In this document: positions 23,721 through 31,677 of the stretch, piece after piece | How positions within the stretch are numbered: the stretch's first letter is position 1 | Layout of the letters: the number at the start of each line of letters is the position of its first letter | Assembly (NCBI RefSeq): GCF_000420705.1 | Contig: NZ_ATVL01000012.1 | Location: forward strand, 124,001-188,000 | DNA length: 64,000 nucleotides | Source of the DNA: Hymenobacter norwichensis DSM 15439 | GTDB lineage: Bacteria > Bacteroidota > Bacteroidia > Cytophagales > Hymenobacteraceae | Direction: 5' to 3' | Program-made: the position numbers and the translations under genes | Notes under the pieces: model-generated | Told to the model about the DNA's origin: nothing | Database searches by the model: none | Seen by the model: the letters and a program-made list of their open reading frames with translations, nothing else

Positions 23721-24638
23721 TTATTCACATAAATGAAGGCTGTATAGCTCGAAGAATCGGTACTCGAACAGTTCATTGAGGCGGTAGCTGTAATGCAGGT
23801 CGAAAGGGCGGTTGCCGAACTTCACGTGGCGGATGTATTTGCGCAGCACCGTAAACAGTTCGGAGTCGTGCATCAGGTCACCCCACACCACTACTGGGTC
23901 TTGGTCGGGGTTGAGCTGAAGCTCCTGCATCACCAGAATGACGTAATAAATCAGGTCTTCGGGCGAGCTGAAAGCGAAAACGTTGCAGAACTCTGGCTTC
24001 TTATCGCGAATAACAATAATGGTCAGTTCGTGGTGGCCGATGCTGAGGTAGAAGCGGCGGGTGGCAGTGGCTTCGCTTTGGTGTACCAGCCCTTCGAGCA
24101 TGGCGCTGGTTTGATGCAGCAATGTACCGGTAGGGTAGGTGTTCCGGAACCACTCAGTCAGGGCATTTTCGGCGGCAAATACGCTAGCTACTTCCTGGCT
24201 GGCGTGCGTGTACGCCAGCACGGTTTCGTGCTGTGCATCAACGGCATGATGTAGGCGCAGGTACGTGCCCTCGTCGCCGGGGCGGAGTAGGGGAGACGGC
24301 AGCAGTGTAAAATGCCGGTTCTGTACCGCCAGCCGAACGTGGTTCCAGCCGGGCTGACCCACCAAGTCGTGGTGGGCGGCCAGGGCTTGTAATTGGCCGC
24401 CGTAGGAGGTAGCGGGTAGCGCCGCATAGTCTTCCAGCACCACAAACTTGTTGCGGCGTACATCGGCTATGCCTACGCGCAGGCCCGCGGGGCTGGCTGT
24501 CAGGTAGAGGTTGTAAGCTGCCAGATTAGCAGCATCTAGGGTTTCGTCGCGGAGGCGGTGCAGGGCAGTGGGAGCCGGCAGGTGCGACGAAGAAACGGAC
24601 ATAGCAGCGGAAACTAATGGATCGACAGACACAGGCAT
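23721..24638 (-). CDS. DUF3822 family protein (actin/ASKHA-like)
   Basis: 305 residues (or 293 from the ATG at 24602). It matches the Bacteroidota DUF3822 family, usually found next to coaD and rsmD and predicted to adopt an ASKHA (actin-like ATPase) fold. Recognisable pieces are RLRDETLDAANLAAYNLYL, FYLSIGHHELTIIVIRDKKPEFCNVF and PEDLIYYVILVMQELQLNPDQ. No catalytic role is established. The first ATG (24638) leaves a 17-nt leader after the TACCTTTG element, so it is the working start, although the second ATG also fits the family start. Confidence 0.85.
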   Translation of the reverse strand: MPVSVDPLVSAAMSVSSSHLPAPTALHRLRDETLDAANLAAYNLYLTASPAGLRVGIADVRRNKFVVLEDYAALPATSYGGQLQALAAHHDLVGQPGWNHVRLAVQNRHFTLLPSPLLRPGDEGTYLRLHHAVDAQHETVLAYTHASQEVASVFAAENALTEWFRNTYPTGTLLHQTSAMLEGLVHQSEATATRRFYLSIGHHELTIIVIRDKKPEFCNVFAFSSPEDLIYYVILVMQELQLNPDQDPVVVWGDLMHDSELFTVLRKYIRHVKFGNRPFDLHYSYRLNELFEYRFFELYSLHLCE

Positions 24639-24655
24639 GGCATAGGACAGGAGTC

Positions 24656-24663
24656 CAAAGGTA
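24656..24663 (-). promoter_or_regulatory. -7 promoter element for DUF3822-coaD
   Basis: TACCTTTG on the minus strand, 17 nt before the ATG at 24638. Confidence 0.6.
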
Positions 24664-24773
24664 CTTAGGTCCGTCTAAACTGGCATTAAACGAGGCTAGG
24701 CAGAAGCTTGTGCCCTGACGCAACGGCAAGCATTACTATGTCACTTGCTGCAAAGCCCAATCCAGCGAGTACC

Positions 24774-25283
24774 TCACTGCTTAAACCGTATCTGCGGGAT
24801 AAACACGTCGTCGGGGCTGATGATTTGGCGGAGCATGGGGTGCACCTGGGACGCGGGCAGGCGCAGTAGCTGCTGCGGTTCTACGAAAGCCACTTCGGTA
24901 AGCAGTTGCGCATCGGCGGTGTGCTCAGGGTCGAGACCAAGCTGGGGAGTGGCTGCCGGGTCGGATAGCGTTACCTCGAAAAATAGTTCTAGCGCCTGTA
25001 AATCAGCGCTTTGGTATTCGTGCAAATGTAAAAAACGGCCTACAATCACCGCCAAGCCGGTTTCTTCCTGAAACTCGCGCAGCAAGCAGTTCTGAATGGT
25101 TTCGCCGAACTGCCAGCCCCCACCAGGTGGCGACCAGAACGGAGCATCGTCGGGGAGCAGGCCGCGGTGAGAGGTGAGTAACAGTTTGCCCTCCTGCACC
25201 AGCAGCCCACACACGCGCACCCGGACGCGGCCACTGTAGGCTTCTAGGAGCTTGGAATTGGAAAGAGAATCGGGAGCAGCCAT
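24774..25283 (-). CDS. NUDIX hydrolase
   Basis: 169 residues from the ATG at 25283 (MAAPDSLSNSKLLEAYSGRVRVRVCGLLV). The NUDIX box is complete: GGGWQFGETIQNCLLREFQE followed by ETGL, matching GX5EX7REUXEEXGU. The pattern of a short N-terminal strand and a long C-terminal helix region (FVEPQQLLRLPASQVHPML) fits the MutT-like group that hydrolyses modified nucleotides or similar diphosphates. It follows the DUF4126 gene by 27 nt on the same strand, so it is likely the second gene of that operon. Confidence 0.9.
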   Translation of the reverse strand: MAAPDSLSNSKLLEAYSGRVRVRVCGLLVQEGKLLLTSHRGLLPDDAPFWSPPGGGWQFGETIQNCLLREFQEETGLAVIVGRFLHLHEYQSADLQALELFFEVTLSDPAATPQLGLDPEHTADAQLLTEVAFVEPQQLLRLPASQVHPMLRQIISPDDVFIPQIRFKQ

Positions 25284-25310
25284 GCAACAGGTGTAATGGA
25301 ACAAGTAGCC

Positions 25311-25910
25311 TCAACGGCTAGGCAGCAGCGGCGTTGCGCCAGCCCGTTGATTTGCGCGCCGCTGCCGCCAGCGCCGCAGCCGGGTGGCAATATACAGCAC
25401 CAAGAGCAGCCCGAGGCCAGCAGCTAAGACGGGTAAGAGCAACGCCAATGCCGTGCCCACAATAGCTAACGTGTTTTCGATGGTGGCTAGTATAGGGTTG
25501 CCAAGGCCGGCCGTAGTAAGAGTGGAGCCAGCCCGTAGCAGCGAGGTGCCTGTTTGGATAATGCCGGCTGTACCGCCGCCTACCACTATGCCTAGGCCCC
25601 AGCGTACGGCCGGATCGAGGTTGGGCAGGGCGGCCGTCATGAGCACAGTACCCGCAATAAATGAGGCCGGCGTAGTTATCGAGTCCAACACATTATCCAC
25701 CACCGGGAAGTAATAGCCTAGAATTTCGGCTACGGTGGCCGTGCCCAGCGCGGCCACGGCTCCCCAACTGCCCAGCCACGCAAACCCCGCCGATGGCTCC
25801 AGCAAACCCGTACGGTACGCCAAGCTGGCCGCCAGCATAGGCACAAACACCCGAAAGCCACTACACGCCGCCAGGGCCAGCCCCAGGGCGCCACTCAATA
25901 GATATTCCAT
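25311..25910 (-). CDS. DUF4126 family membrane protein
   Basis: 199 residues, four to five hydrophobic segments, matching DUF4126 (SGFRVFVPMLAASLAYRTG at the start; LGYYFPVVDNVLDSITTPASFIAGTVLM in the centre; GLGNPILATIENTLAIVGTALALLLPVLA near the end). The C terminus is strongly basic and probably cytoplasmic. The internal pseudo-symmetry of Gly-rich helices suggests a small channel or transporter, but no function is known. Upstream of a NUDIX gene in the same direction. Confidence 0.85.
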   Translation of the reverse strand: MEYLLSGALGLALAACSGFRVFVPMLAASLAYRTGLLEPSAGFAWLGSWGAVAALGTATVAEILGYYFPVVDNVLDSITTPASFIAGTVLMTAALPNLDPAVRWGLGIVVGGGTAGIIQTGTSLLRAGSTLTTAGLGNPILATIENTLAIVGTALALLLPVLAAGLGLLLVLYIATRLRRWRQRRANQRAGATPLLPSR

Positions 25911-26005
25911 AGTAGTCGGTCGTTTTGTTGGTTCTCGTTTTATGGTGGCTAGAGGGCTGAGGGTTACAGCAGTTGTAAAGCAGGGCTGCCCTTCCTCTCC
26001 AATAT

Positions 26006-26030
26006 CGAAAAACTAACAACGAAAAACGAA
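26006..26030. repeat. A-rich dispersed repeat
   Basis: CGAAAAACTAACAACGAAAA followed by ACGAA just before the thioesterase start. A related word set (CGAAAAACAAAAAGCCAACA... AAAAAACGAA) occurs at 29769-29800 and, inverted, at 29714-29740. Confidence 0.45.
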
Positions 26031-26055
26031 CCGCGAATTCCGAACTTCGGCCCCG

Positions 26056-26505
26056 ATGAACACACCCGACACTCCGGTTATTTCTCCCGCGGCCGACGAC
26101 TCACTGGAAGCTCGAATCCGCCGCAAGCTGACCCGCCAGCACTTCATGCATCTTATTGGCGCCGACCTCACCCGTATTGAGCCCGGCCGGGTAGAGGCTG
26201 AGTTGATGCTAGGCCAGCAGCACCAGCAGCAGAAAGGCTTTGTGCACGGCGGCCTCACGGCTACCATGGCCGACCTCGCCGCCGGTTTTGCTGCCGTCAC
26301 CCTCGTGCCCGACAATACCGGCGTGGTGACCGTAGAGCTGAAAACCAGCTACTTGCACCCCGGCATCGGCCAAAAACTTCGCGCTGTAGGCTGGGTATTG
26401 AAAGCCGGCCGCCGCCTGCATTTCTGCGAAGCCGAAGTCTGGTGCGACGATCTGCTGATTGCCAAAGCCACCGCCACTATGGCCGTAGTGGAGCCGCAAG
26501 GCTAG
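26056..26505 (+). CDS. PaaI-family hotdog thioesterase
   Basis: 149 residues, a single hotdog fold. FVHGGLTATMADLAAGFAA is the catalytic-site helix of the PaaI/YdiI group (HGG then a downstream Asp), and VTVELKTSYLHPG is the following strand. Family members hydrolyse acyl- or aroyl-CoA thioesters. The next gene begins 8 nt after its stop, suggesting co-transcription. The short N-terminal extension (PDTPVISPAADDS) appears disordered. Confidence 0.9.
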   Translation: MNTPDTPVISPAADDSLEARIRRKLTRQHFMHLIGADLTRIEPGRVEAELMLGQQHQQQKGFVHGGLTATMADLAAGFAAVTLVPDNTGVVTVELKTSYLHPGIGQKLRAVGWVLKAGRRLHFCEAEVWCDDLLIAKATATMAVVEPQG

Positions 26506-26513
26506 GCGCTGAA

Positions 26514-27035
26514 ATGGTACAAGAAGCTGGATGGAGGTTTTTTGTAAGCTGGATTCGGTGGCAGGGACAGGATGGCTATGCCTTGTGGCTTGACACGCCA
26601 AACAAGGAATGGTACTGGACTGACGCTCACGGGCGAGTGCCCTTATTCTCAACTACTAAGGAAGTAGCTGAGCTAACGTTGCAGCTGAATTATAAGCTGG
26701 AAGACAACAAGCCGATTCTACAAGACCTTGACAGCGCTTGGAACTGGGTACAGCATCCTAATAAGTTGCCAAATGATCATTGTTTGGCTGCTTGGCACCT
26801 GTTTAGTGATTTAAGCGCCGAAGCCGACGTGCCTTTTAGCGGAGATACGCACGCTCCAACCCGTGACCGTGTGTTTGATTTGCTGTATGCTTATCATGGT
26901 CCGTGGCGCTCAGATAAACCTGCGTGGAAATTGCAGGAGCGGAAGGTATTAAAGCGAATATTGCAGGAGGGCTTCCGAATGTGGCACAAATACGCCTACT
27001 GGTCGAACGGAAATCGTGTGCTATCCGGGACCTGA
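26514..27035 (+). CDS. Hypothetical protein, unrecognised
   Basis: 173 residues from the ATG at 26514, 8 nt after the thioesterase stop. The sequence is rich in Trp (about 13, e.g. FFVSWIRWQGQDGYALWLD and EWYWTDAHGRVPLFST) with alternating hydrophobic strands at the N terminus and helices at the C terminus (KLQERKVLKRILQEGFRMW). It has no signal peptide or membrane segment. Lower GC than its neighbours suggests an orphan. No function can be assigned. Confidence 0.65.
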   Translation: MVQEAGWRFFVSWIRWQGQDGYALWLDTPNKEWYWTDAHGRVPLFSTTKEVAELTLQLNYKLEDNKPILQDLDSAWNWVQHPNKLPNDHCLAAWHLFSDLSAEADVPFSGDTHAPTRDRVFDLLYAYHGPWRSDKPAWKLQERKVLKRILQEGFRMWHKYAYWSNGNRVLSGT

Positions 27036-27043
27036 AACGGACG

Positions 27044-27051
27044 TAGCTTTG
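27044..27051 (+). promoter_or_regulatory. -7 promoter element for helicase gene
   Basis: TAGCTTTG, 17 nt before the ATG at 27069. Confidence 0.6.
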
Positions 27052-27068
27052 TTACCTGACTACACGCT

Positions 27069-28493
27069 ATGCTTTCACTCCGTACCCCCTCCGTCCGCGA
27101 CCATTTTCCCTACGAACCAACGCAGGACCAAGCCACGCTTTTCCAGAAGCTGGACGTATTCCTGAAGGACGACTTGCCGGGCCGTAAGGCGTTTGTGCTG
27201 CGCGGCTATGCGGGTACCGGCAAAACCACCGTAGTCAGTGCCCTGGTACAATGGCTGCACAAGCTAGGCCGCAAATATGTGCTGATGGCCCCCACTGGCC
27301 GCGCGGCCAAGGTGATGAGCGCCTACGCTGGCGTGCCGGCCAGTACCATCCACAAAAAAATCTATCGGCAAACCAGCGGCTCGCCTAGCCAGAGTCTCTC
27401 GTTTCAGCGCCAGCCCAACCGCGCCCAGGATACACTCTTTATCGTGGATGAAGCCTCCATGATTTCCGACGAAAAGGCGTTTGGGGAACATGGCCTGCTC
27501 GACGACCTGATGAACTACGTGTTCGAGAAGCCCTCGAACCGGCTGCTACTTATCGGCGACACGGCCCAGCTTCCACCAGTGGGCCAGCTGCTCAGCCCCG
27601 CCCTAGATCCTGAACTGCTGCGGCACCGCTTCCGGGCCACGGTGGACGGGGTGGAGTTGCGCCAGGTGATGCGCCAAGCTGAAGCGTCGGGTATTCTGAT
27701 GAATGCCACCGTGTTGCGCGAAGAGCTGCGTCAAGAGGAACCGAACATCCAGTTCCACACCCGCGGCTACCCCGACCTGTTTCAGATGGGCGGCGACAAG
27801 CTGGAAGACGGTTTGCGTTGGGCCTACAAGAACTTCGGGCACGAGAATACTACTATCATCTGCCGCTCCAACAAGAACGCCAACCAGTACAACCAGATGA
27901 TTCGGCGGGTACTGTTCGAGGCCGAGGATGAAATAGAATCGGGCGACTACCTAATGGTGGTGCGCAACAACTACTTCTGGCTGCCCAAAGACTCGGAAAT
28001 GGGCTTTTTGGCTAACGGTGACTTTGTGCAAGTAGTGAAAATCATCCGGCGCACCGAGGAATTCGGCTTCCGGTTTGCCGATGCCCGCGTGCGGCTCGTG
28101 GACTACCCCGACGAGCCCGACATGGAAATCAAGCTCCTGCTCGACACCCTGCACACCGAAAGCCCCGCCCTGCCCGCCGACCGGAGCAAAGAACTATACG
28201 AAGCCGTGGGCAAGGACTACGACCACCTGACCACCAAGCGCGACAAAAGTGCCGCCCTGCGCAAAGACCCGTTCCTGAACGCGCTACAAGTGAAGTTTGC
28301 CTACGCCCTCACCTGCCATAAAGCGCAGGGTGGGCAGTGGCAAGCGGTGTTCGTAGACCACGGGTTTTTAAAGGATGATATGGTGAATTCCGAATTTGCA
28401 CGTTGGCTATATACGGCGGTTACTCGGGCCTCGGAAAAGCTTTTTTTGCTTAACTTCAATCAGAAGTTGCTGGCAGAGAAGCCAGAAGCATAA
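27069..28493 (+). CDS. RecD-like ATP-dependent DNA helicase (SF1)
   Basis: 474 residues of superfamily 1B. Walker A is GYAGTGKTT (46-54), Walker B is FIVDEASMIS, motif III is LLLIGDTAQLPPVGQLLSP, and the C-terminal UvrD_C_2 segment has YALTCHKAQGGQW then YTAVTRASEKLFLLNF. The protein is shorter than RecD and lacks its N-terminal domain, resembling the stand-alone RecD-like or Pif1-like helicases common in Bacteroidota. It is a 5'-3' helicase by family inference, probably in repair or recombination. It has its own promoter. Confidence 0.92.
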   Translation: MLSLRTPSVRDHFPYEPTQDQATLFQKLDVFLKDDLPGRKAFVLRGYAGTGKTTVVSALVQWLHKLGRKYVLMAPTGRAAKVMSAYAGVPASTIHKKIYRQTSGSPSQSLSFQRQPNRAQDTLFIVDEASMISDEKAFGEHGLLDDLMNYVFEKPSNRLLLIGDTAQLPPVGQLLSPALDPELLRHRFRATVDGVELRQVMRQAEASGILMNATVLREELRQEEPNIQFHTRGYPDLFQMGGDKLEDGLRWAYKNFGHENTTIICRSNKNANQYNQMIRRVLFEAEDEIESGDYLMVVRNNYFWLPKDSEMGFLANGDFVQVVKIIRRTEEFGFRFADARVRLVDYPDEPDMEIKLLLDTLHTESPALPADRSKELYEAVGKDYDHLTTKRDKSAALRKDPFLNALQVKFAYALTCHKAQGGQWQAVFVDHGFLKDDMVNSEFARWLYTAVTRASEKLFLLNFNQKLLAEKPEA

Positions 28494-28573
28494 GTACGTC
28501 GAACGAAAAGCTAGGCACTTGGTGTTGGGCTTCACGGATACTTCATCGGGCAGATTGAAAGTTGGCATTCAAC

Positions 28574-28603
28574 TTGCGGCACCCACCAAAACCAGTATTT
28601 TTG
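28574..28603 (+). promoter_or_regulatory. Bacteroidota promoter for DUF1573 gene
   Basis: TTG at 28574-28576 and TATTTTTG at 28596-28603 are separated by 19 nt, the expected -33/-7 geometry; the ATG follows 31 nt later. This is one of the two best promoter matches in the window. Confidence 0.75.
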
Positions 28604-28634
28604 TTTTCCTCAATTCATAACGCAGTACCACCTC

Positions 28635-29165
28635 ATGAAAAAAGCACTTGTACTTGCCCTGTCGCTGGCCTGCGCTGGCTTCGCTGCCCAGGCCCAAACG
28701 GCCGCCGTTAAGCCTGCTAATGCCCAAGTGAAGGCCGCTGGCCCACAAATCCAGTTCGACGAAATGAAGTACGACTTCGGCACCGCCAAGCAGGGGGAAG
28801 TGGTGAAGCACGTGTTCAAGTTCAAGAACATCGGCACCCAGCCACTGGTGATTTCCAACATCGGTGTAAGCTGTGGCTGCACCACTCCTGAGTGGACCAA
28901 AGACCCCGTAATGCCCGGCAAAACCGGCACCATCACTGCCAACTTCAACACTGCTGGCAAAATGGGCATGCAGAACAAAGTGCTGACCGTGGAGTCGAAC
29001 TCGGCTGCTGGCAATGCTATGGTATCGGTAGTAGGTGAGGTGAAAGAGAATGGCACCCCAACTATGACCGTTGACAAAGTGGAATCGGCTTCTGCTACTT
29101 CCGCTGATAAAGTGAAAATCAAAGCCGACGAAGGCAAAGCCAAAGTGAAGGCCAAGAAATCGTAA
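28635..29165 (+). CDS. DUF1573 domain secreted protein
   Basis: 176 residues with a signal peptide (MKKALVLALSLACAGFAAQAQ). A DUF1573 immunoglobulin-like domain follows (about 35-140): FDEMKYDFGTAKQGEVVKHVFKFKN, then VSCGCTTPEW with the two conserved cysteines. The C-terminal 35 residues are Lys/Ala-rich and low-complexity. DUF1573 domains resemble Hydin/ASPM beta-sandwiches and are abundant periplasmic or surface proteins in Bacteroidota, with no defined function. Strong promoter and strong terminator suggest high expression. Confidence 0.9.
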   Translation: MKKALVLALSLACAGFAAQAQTAAVKPANAQVKAAGPQIQFDEMKYDFGTAKQGEVVKHVFKFKNIGTQPLVISNIGVSCGCTTPEWTKDPVMPGKTGTITANFNTAGKMGMQNKVLTVESNSAAGNAMVSVVGEVKENGTPTMTVDKVESASATSADKVKIKADEGKAKVKAKKS

Positions 29166-29179
29166 GCTTCTCTTTCCGA

Positions 29180-29225
29180 ACAAAAAAAGAGCGACCTGCT
29201 ACAATGCGGGTCGCTCTTTTTTTGT
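29180..29225 (+). terminator. Rho-independent terminator of DUF1573 gene
   Basis: Symmetric hairpin AAAAAGAGCGACC...GGGTCGCTCTTTTT with long A and T runs 15 nt after the stop. Confidence 0.92.
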
Positions 29226-29230
29226 GTCTA

Positions 29231-29309
29231 TCATTCCGACGCGAGAGGAATCTGAGTTGCTTGACTGAACGGCTTTATTCTTATTCAGTTTCCTCCCGCG
29301 TCGGAATGA
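29231..29309. repeat. Palindromic dispersed element, copy 2
   Basis: 27-nt arms (29231-29257 and 29283-29309, three mismatches; start TCATTCCGACGCG) between convergent genes. It shares the ATTCCGA...GAGGAATCTG core with 46571-46647. Confidence 0.7.
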
Positions 29310-29328
29310 CAAGCGCCACAGTTTAAGT

Positions 29329-29706
29329 CTAAGCCTGCCGGGCAGCCAGCAGCAGCGTAATCCAGCCGGCAATGAGCAGCAGCCCACCGATAGGGGCTAC
29401 CGCGCCTAACTTGGTGATGCCAGTGAAGCATAGCAGGTAAAGAGAACCGCTGAAAATTAGCACCCCACCCAGCCACAGCCAAGCTGTAGTGCTGAGCAGG
29501 CGCAGCTCAGGCCGAGCATGCAGTAGTACGCCCACTGCCAGCAAGGCAAGAGTATGATAAAACTGGTAGCGCACAGCCGTTTCAAACGTGTCGAAGCGGC
29601 CTGAGGCTTCCAGCATCGGGCGTAAACCGTGCGCGCCAAAAGCGCCAATGCCTACGCCCAGCGCGCCCAGCAAAGCGGCGAGCTGCAAAATGATTCGTGC
29701 GGTCAT
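29329..29706 (-). CDS. DUF423 family membrane protein
   Basis: 125 residues from the ATG at 29706 (MTARIILQLAALLGALGVGIGAFGAHGL), four transmembrane helices, matching the DUF423 family (E. coli YgdD). Conserved stretches are IGAFGAHGL, AVRYQFYHTLALL and GVLIFSGSLYLLCFTG. Function is unknown. The frame open to 29778 upstream crosses an A/T-rich palindrome and was rejected. It lies downstream of yggS with that palindrome in between. Confidence 0.92.
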   Translation of the reverse strand: MTARIILQLAALLGALGVGIGAFGAHGLRPMLEASGRFDTFETAVRYQFYHTLALLAVGVLLHARPELRLLSTTAWLWLGGVLIFSGSLYLLCFTGITKLGAVAPIGGLLLIAGWITLLLAARQA

Positions 29707-29713
29707 GGGTTGG

Positions 29714-29800
29714 TTTTCGTTATTGGTTTTTGTTTTTCGCCGTTGGTTGTGTGTTATGGCGTAAACGCCGAAAAACAAAAAGCCAACAGTAAAAAACGAA
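29714..29800. repeat. Imperfect A/T-rich palindrome between yggS and DUF423
   Basis: The left half (TTGGTTTTTGTTTTTCG at 29724-29740) is nearly complementary to the right half (CGAAAAACAAAAAGCCAA at 29769-29786), and the flanks also pair (TTTTCGTT / AACGAA). Long stem with a GC-containing loop; may attenuate read-through. Confidence 0.55.
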
Positions 29801-29801
29801 T

Positions 29802-30467
29802 CTATCGTGCCCCAAAAATAGCGCTGCCCACCCGGATGAGCGTGCTGCCCTCGGCAACTGCCAGTTGGTAGTCGGAGCTCATACCCATCGAAATTTCGCG
29901 GAAGTATTCATTGTCAGCGAAGTAGCGCGCCTTTAGTAACTCGAAATAACTGCGTAACTCACTGAACTCCTGGCGTAGCTGCGCTTCATCGGGCGTGTTG
30001 GTGGCAATGGCCATAACTCCCGTGATACGCACATGCCGTAAGCTCCGGAAGGCGTCGGATTGCAGAACCTCCTCGGCTTCGGAGAGCGTGAGGCCAGTCT
30101 TGGTTTCTTCGGCGGCAATATGGAACTGGAGCAGCCCGTTGATGACACGACCATGTTTGGCAGCTTGCTTTTCCATTTCCAGCAGCAGCTTCAGGCTATC
30201 TACGCTTTGGATGGTATGCACAAACGGCGCAATGTATTTCACCTTATTGGTTTGCAGGTGCCCAATTAGATGCCACTCCACATCGGTGGGTAGCTCGGGT
30301 TGCTTGGCCGCCATTTCCTGCACCTTGTTCTCGCCAAACAGCCGGGCCCCAGCGTCGTAGGCCTCTTGCAGCTTCTGCACGGGGTGCGTTTTCGTGACGG
30401 TAACGAGGCGGCAGTTGGTACCCGTGAGCTGACTTTGAAAGAAACGAATATTGTCGGAAATGGACAT
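29802..30467 (-). CDS. yggS: YggS/PLPBP family pyridoxal phosphate-binding protein
   Basis: 221 residues from the ATG at 30467. VTKTHPVQKLQEAYDAGARLF holds the PLP lysine in the family pattern, with FGENKVQE, WHLIGHLQTNK and SMGMSSDYQLAVAEGSTLIRVGSAIFG as further signatures. These proteins carry PLP and maintain vitamin B6 and amino-acid homeostasis without a known catalytic reaction. It starts 98 nt after the batA stop in the same direction, so it may be read from the Bat operon. The frame extension to 30563 was rejected as non-conserved. Confidence 0.95.
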   Translation of the reverse strand: MSISDNIRFFQSQLTGTNCRLVTVTKTHPVQKLQEAYDAGARLFGENKVQEMAAKQPELPTDVEWHLIGHLQTNKVKYIAPFVHTIQSVDSLKLLLEMEKQAAKHGRVINGLLQFHIAAEETKTGLTLSEAEEVLQSDAFRSLRHVRITGVMAIATNTPDEAQLRQEFSELRSYFELLKARYFADNEYFREISMGMSSDYQLAVAEGSTLIRVGSAIFGAR

Positions 30468-30565
30468 CGGATAATAGTTGGATGCGAAAGGGGTGCTTGT
30501 TGAATAATGCTGTTGGAGTGGTAAGTGAGAACTAAAACAACCAGCAGCCCAACAGCACTTCAAAA

Positions 30566-31612
30566 TCAGTCTTCCAGCGAGTTAACCAGGAAAGTGTTTT
30601 TCAGGCCCAGCCACAGCAGCCACAGGCCTATGCACCAAAACAAATAGATGCGATAATAGTCCCGGGTGTTGCGGAAGCGGGTTTGCTTGATTTCCGACTT
30701 CTCGTAGCGGTTGATGCGCTGAAACACCTGGCGGAGCGCGGCGTTGTCGTCGGCGCGGAAGAACCGGCCTTCGCCGGCTTCGGCAATCTGGCGCATGGTG
30801 GTTTCGTCGAGGCGGGTGTTTACGTAGTTGGTGCGGCCCAGTCCGTCTTTGCCAAACGGCACCACACCATCTTGGCCCAGCCCAATCGTGTAGATTTTCA
30901 GGCCGTAGGCGTGGGCAAGTTGAGCCGCTGTAAGCGGGTCGAGGCTGCCAGCCGTATTTTCACCATCGGAGATAAGAATGCACACGCGGGTACGGCTGCG
31001 GGAGTCGCGGAGGCGGTTGGTGGCCACGCCCAGTGCCGTACCGATGGCCGTGCCGTCGTTGGCAATCATGCCCAGCTTCAGCCCGTCGATACTCTCACGC
31101 AGCAGTTCGTAATCGGTGGTGAGGGGAGCCAATGAGTACGCGTCGCCGGCAAAAACCACCAGCCCCAGCCGGTCACCGGAGCGGCCATTGATAAACTCCT
31201 GAGCCACCCGTTTGGCCGCTTCCAGGCGGTTGGGGCGCAGGTCGCCGAGCTCCATCGAGCCCGACACGTCCAGCACCAGCATAATATCAATGCCTTCGCC
31301 TGACTGTACCACCCGGTCGTCGGTGCGCTGGGGGCGGGCCAGCGTCACTACCCCAAACGCCAGACTCAGCCCCAGCACCAAATCAGGAATGAAGCGCAGC
31401 ACGGCGCTCCAGTCGCGCCGCACGTCGCCTTGCACGAAGGCCACACCTAGCTTGCTCCGCCGCCGGTACGCCAGCAGCCAGCGCACCCCAAACAACAAAG
31501 GAATACAAGCAATCAGTAACAGCAGCCGCGGTTTTTCCCATGCATAGCTAGCCAGCGTAGCGTAGCGTAAGCTATCCACAAGTGGGCCCAAAACCTGTTG
31601 CCAAAGCTGCAT
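30566..31612 (-). CDS. BatA-like VWA domain membrane protein
   Basis: 348 residues: two N-terminal transmembrane helices (around 28-50 and 72-92), a periplasmic or cytoplasmic VWA domain (about 105-300) with an intact MIDAS (DVSGS, later GTAIG and SDGEN), and a C-terminal transmembrane helix (IYLFWCIGLWLLWLGL). It matches BatA of the Bacteroidota aerotolerance operon, where MoxR, DUF58, BatA and BatB act together. The next gene upstream is 65 nt away. Function in oxidative stress or virulence is known only from a few relatives. Confidence 0.92.
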   Translation of the reverse strand: MQLWQQVLGPLVDSLRYATLASYAWEKPRLLLLIACIPLLFGVRWLLAYRRRSKLGVAFVQGDVRRDWSAVLRFIPDLVLGLSLAFGVVTLARPQRTDDRVVQSGEGIDIMLVLDVSGSMELGDLRPNRLEAAKRVAQEFINGRSGDRLGLVVFAGDAYSLAPLTTDYELLRESIDGLKLGMIANDGTAIGTALGVATNRLRDSRSRTRVCILISDGENTAGSLDPLTAAQLAHAYGLKIYTIGLGQDGVVPFGKDGLGRTNYVNTRLDETTMRQIAEAGEGRFFRADDNAALRQVFQRINRYEKSEIKQTRFRNTRDYYRIYLFWCIGLWLLWLGLKNTFLVNSLED

Positions 31613-31677
31613 TTTTTACGCGTTAGAAATTGTCAGTTGCTGGTTATGAGTGGCGAAGTATGAACTGAACGACTAAC

